Shown piece after piece: positions 61,598-64,000 of a stretch of 64,000 nt of DNA (position 1 is the first letter of the stretch; every line of letters starts with the position of its first letter). The stretch comes from Streptomyces marincola (GTDB taxonomy: Bacteria; Actinomycetota; Actinomycetes; Streptomycetales; Streptomycetaceae). A model generated the notes under the pieces. It ran no database searches. It was not told where the DNA came from and was given only the letters and a program-made list of their open reading frames with translations. The stretch spans positions 3,290,501 through 3,354,500 of the forward strand of contig NZ_CP084541.1 of the NCBI RefSeq assembly GCF_020410765.1. Reading direction: 5' to 3'. A program made the position numbers and the translations under genes.

Positions 61598-63241
61598 ATG
61601 GCCCCTTCGCACCGCGCCACGCTGGACACCGCCGTCGAGACCATCCGCAGCCGGGCTCACTGGTCCCCGCACCCCGAGCACCCGCGCGCCTACCAGGACG
61701 ACGGCTCGGCCGCGTTCCGGGCGCTGTGCGACACCACGTTCGACCTCGGCCAGCCGGGCACCGACGACTGGGTGGGCGGCGAGGTCTCACCCTATGGCTT
61801 CCCGCTCGGCGTCCGCTATCCGCACGCCGATCCGAACGTGCTGCTCCCCGCGATGCGGGCGGCGCTCCCCGCGTGGCGTTCGGCCGGGCCCGAGCGGCGC
61901 GCCCTGGTGTGCCTCGACATCCTGGCCCGGATCAACGCGCGCACCCCGGAGTTCGCGCAGGCGGTCATGCACACCACGGGGCAGGCGTACCCGATGGCGC
62001 TCCAGGCGGGCGGCCCGCACGCGCAGGACCGCGGGCTCGAAGCGGTGGCCTACGCGTTCGCCGAGCAGACGCGCACGCCGGAGCGCGCGGCGTGGACCAA
62101 GCCGCAGGGCAAGCGCGATCCGCTGGCGCTGGTCAAGGAGTTCGTGCCGGTGCCGCGCGGCATCGCGCTGGTCATCGGCTGCAACACCTTCCCCACGTGG
62201 AACGGGTTCCCCGGCCTGTTCGCCTCGCTCGCCACCGGCAACCCGGTCCTCGTCAAGCCGCACCCGCGGGCCGTGCTGCCGCTCGCGCTCGCCGTGCACG
62301 TCGCGCGCGAGACGCTGGCCGACGCCGGGTTCGACCCGAACCTGGTCGCGCTCGCGGCCGAACGCGACGGCGAGGGCATCGCCAGGACGCTCGCGCTGCG
62401 CGACGAGATCAGGATCATCGACTACACCGGCTCGACGGCGTTCGGGGACTGGCTGGAGGAGAACGCCCGCCAGGCGCAGGTGTTCACCGAGAAGGCCGGG
62501 GTCAACACGGTGGTCCTCGACTCCACCGACGACTACCGCGGCATGCTGGCGAACCTGGCGTTCTCCCTGTCCCTCTACAGCGGCCAGATGTGCACCACGC
62601 CGCAGAACGTGCTGATCCCGCGCGCCGGCATCGCCACCGACGCCGGGCCCAAGTCGTACGACGAGGTCGTCGCGGACCTCGCGGCGGCGGTGTCCGGGCT
62701 GCTCGCCGACGACGCGCGGGCCGCCGGGCTGCTCGGCGCCCTGGTGGGCCCGCAGGTGCTCGACCGGATGACCGGGGCGGAACGGGCCGGCCGGGTCGCG
62801 CTCGCCTCCCGCGCGGTGCGGCACCCCGAGCACCCGGACGCGACCGTGCGCACCCCGCTGATCGTGGCCGTCGACGCGGCGGACCCCGACGCCGAAGGCG
62901 CCTTCATGGCCGAGTGCTTCGGGCCGGTCTCCTTCGCCGTGGCCGTGGACTCCACGGACGCGGCCGTCGCGCTGCTGCGCCGCACGGTGCGCGAACGCGG
63001 CGCGCTCACCGTGCTCGGCCACACCACGTCGGAACGGGTCGCGCGCGAGCTGACGGACGCCTGCCTCGACGAGTGCGCGCAGCTGTCGCTCAACCTGACC
63101 GGCGGCGTCTACGTCAACCAGACCGCCGCGTTCTCCGACTTCCACGGTTCGGGCGGCAACCCGGCCGCCAACGCCGCGCTGGTCGACGGCGCCTTCATCA
63201 CGCCCAGGTTCAGGACCGTGGAGATCCGCCGCCCGGCGTGA
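61598..63241 (+). CDS. paaN: Phenylacetic acid degradation protein PaaN (aldehyde dehydrogenase type)
   Basis: A 547-aa member of the PaaN/ALDH superfamily, which oxidises the ring-cleaved semialdehyde in phenylacetate catabolism. It has the cofactor-binding VIGCNTFPTWNGF and ATGNPVLVKPHPR, IDYTGSTAFG, and the catalytic Cys in SLYSGQMCTTPQN. It lacks the MaoC hydratase domain of E. coli PaaZ. No other paa genes are in the window, so the rest of the pathway must lie elsewhere. ATG 61598 has no strong ribosome binding site. Confidence 0.92.
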   Translation: MAPSHRATLDTAVETIRSRAHWSPHPEHPRAYQDDGSAAFRALCDTTFDLGQPGTDDWVGGEVSPYGFPLGVRYPHADPNVLLPAMRAALPAWRSAGPERRALVCLDILARINARTPEFAQAVMHTTGQAYPMALQAGGPHAQDRGLEAVAYAFAEQTRTPERAAWTKPQGKRDPLALVKEFVPVPRGIALVIGCNTFPTWNGFPGLFASLATGNPVLVKPHPRAVLPLALAVHVARETLADAGFDPNLVALAAERDGEGIARTLALRDEIRIIDYTGSTAFGDWLEENARQAQVFTEKAGVNTVVLDSTDDYRGMLANLAFSLSLYSGQMCTTPQNVLIPRAGIATDAGPKSYDEVVADLAAAVSGLLADDARAAGLLGALVGPQVLDRMTGAERAGRVALASRAVRHPEHPDATVRTPLIVAVDAADPDAEGAFMAECFGPVSFAVAVDSTDAAVALLRRTVRERGALTVLGHTTSERVARELTDACLDECAQLSLNLTGGVYVNQTAAFSDFHGSGGNPAANAALVDGAFITPRFRTVEIRRPA

Positions 63242-63254
63242 GCGGCCCGCCTCG

Positions 63255-63330
63255 GCGCGCCGGATCGCGTTCGTCCCGGGCGCGCGCCGGATCGCGTTCG
63301 TCCGGGGCACGCCGGCTCGCGTTCGTCCGG
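63255..63330. repeat. Three imperfect ~25-bp tandem repeats
   Basis: GCGCGCCGGATCGCGTTCG recurs three times with small changes (about 63255, 63281, 63307), between the convergent paaN and membrane-protein genes. Confidence 0.7.
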
Positions 63331-63342
63331 GGCGCGCGCCGG

Positions 63343-64000
63343 TCACCGCTCGGCCTGGTCGTTCCCTCTCCGCCCGCGCCCCGTCGGGACCCGCCCGGCG
63401 GGGCGCCACGCGCCCTCCCGCTCCGGCTCCGGCTCCTCCGTGGCCGCCGCCGCGGGCGCTTCCGCCTGCCGCAGCCGGCGCTCCACGCGATCGAGCCTGG
63501 CCCGCTGCGTGCGCAGCATGCCGGACGCCGCGCACGCGAGCACGGCGGCCAGGCCCCACATCACCGCCGCACCCCAGCCGCCGCCGAGCCCCTGCGCCAC
63601 GGCGAGGGAGCCGTAGAGCACCGCGAGCACGGGCCACAGCCAACGCCGCCCGGACAGCTGGCGACGCTGCCGCTCCAGCAGGCGGCTCATGGCGTGCCGG
63701 GCGACCGGGTCGTCCGGCACGCGTTCCCTCCTGATGCGGCGGCCCACCACGCCCACGTACCGCTCCGACACACCGATGTCCGCCGCCACGCGACGGCGCG
63801 TGCGGCGCACGACGGCCATCACCACCGCCGTGATCAGCACCCACACGCCGGCGGCGATCAGCAGGGGCAACGGCTCGAACACGAACGCGCCGACCGCGAT
63901 CAGCACCGCCCCTTCCGCGAGCAGCAGGGCCGTGGTCGTCCACAAACTGTCGATCCGGCGTCTCTCGCCCTCCCAGTCGATGTCGCCGCCGGGCGCCTCG
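63343..64000 (-). CDS. Membrane protein, 5' end outside window
   Basis: The frame stays open past the TTG at 63945 to the window end, so the start is not visible. At least 219 aa are seen. Two hydrophobic helices lie near the N-terminal side (TALLLAEGAVLIAVGAFVF and a following one), a basic loop comes next, then two more helices (WLWPVLAVLYGSLAVA, AVMWGLAAVLACAAS). The C-terminal tail is coiled and charged, ending in an Arg/Gly-rich stretch. Function unknown. Confidence 0.6.
   Translation of the reverse strand, partial: EAPGGDIDWEGERRRIDSLWTTTALLLAEGAVLIAVGAFVFEPLPLLIAAGVWVLITAVVMAVVRRTRRRVAADIGVSERYVGVVGRRIRRERVPDDPVARHAMSRLLERQRRQLSGRRWLWPVLAVLYGSLAVAQGLGGGWGAAVMWGLAAVLACAASGMLRTQRARLDRVERRLRQAEAPAAAATEEPEPEREGAWRPAGRVPTGRGRRGNDQAER

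Overview
The window is very G+C-rich, with actinobacterial codon use, many 4-base ATGA/GTGA gene overlaps, GTG starts and gene families typical of Streptomyces: Scr1-type XRE/DUF397 pairs, a proteasome activator Bpa, PASTA-type kinases, and two branched-chain keto-acid dehydrogenase loci. The most likely source is the chromosome of a Streptomyces or close relative. From memory, the part from aspS to the Lrp regulator has the same gene types as the S. coelicolor SCO3795-SCO3832 segment; I could not check this.

Bases 1-13,700 look accessory. They hold the 3' end of a large ATPase-type regulator, an Scr1-type XRE/DUF397 pair with divergent Cys-rich proteins, an ECF41-type sigma factor with its carboxymuconolactone-decarboxylase partner, and a toxin-antitoxin pair whose toxin is frameshifted by a 10-bp duplication. 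Next comes a compact class I lanthipeptide cluster of the FxLD type (isoaspartyl-type methyltransferase, 61-aa precursor, LanB dehydratase, LanC cyclase), then an SDR/TetR pair. Two identical 48-bp hairpin-forming repeats in the same orientation (5246-5293 and 12019-12066) bracket the toxin-antitoxin pair and the lanthipeptide cluster.

Bases 13,700-30,700 hold a drrAB-type ABC exporter with a 9-bp x5 tandem repeat in its leader, a methyltransferase, a lone copper ATPase behind three CsoR-like operators, TerB, aspS, a PAS-GAF-PP2C-HATPase protein, pirin, SseB, an acyl-CoA dehydrogenase, an M18 aminopeptidase and a mycothiol-isomerase-like protein.

Bases 30,700-45,000 hold two divergent Ser/Thr kinases, an APH-like phosphotransferase, an orphan NarL-type response regulator, the first E1alpha/E1beta/E2 operon, Bpa, and a PadR-controlled MacB-type ABC system whose permease is broken by one base in a G6 run.

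Bases 45,000-64,000 hold a surface-type protein, a quinone oxidoreductase, a second Scr1-type module, a TetR/NmrA pair with operator, a MobA-MoeA-K+ channel operon, the second E2/E1beta/E1alpha operon with a divergent Lrp/AsnC regulator, a bacterial nitric oxide synthase, a TetR/PaaN pair, and a membrane protein cut by the window edge. No tRNA, rRNA, CRISPR array or insertion sequence was seen.
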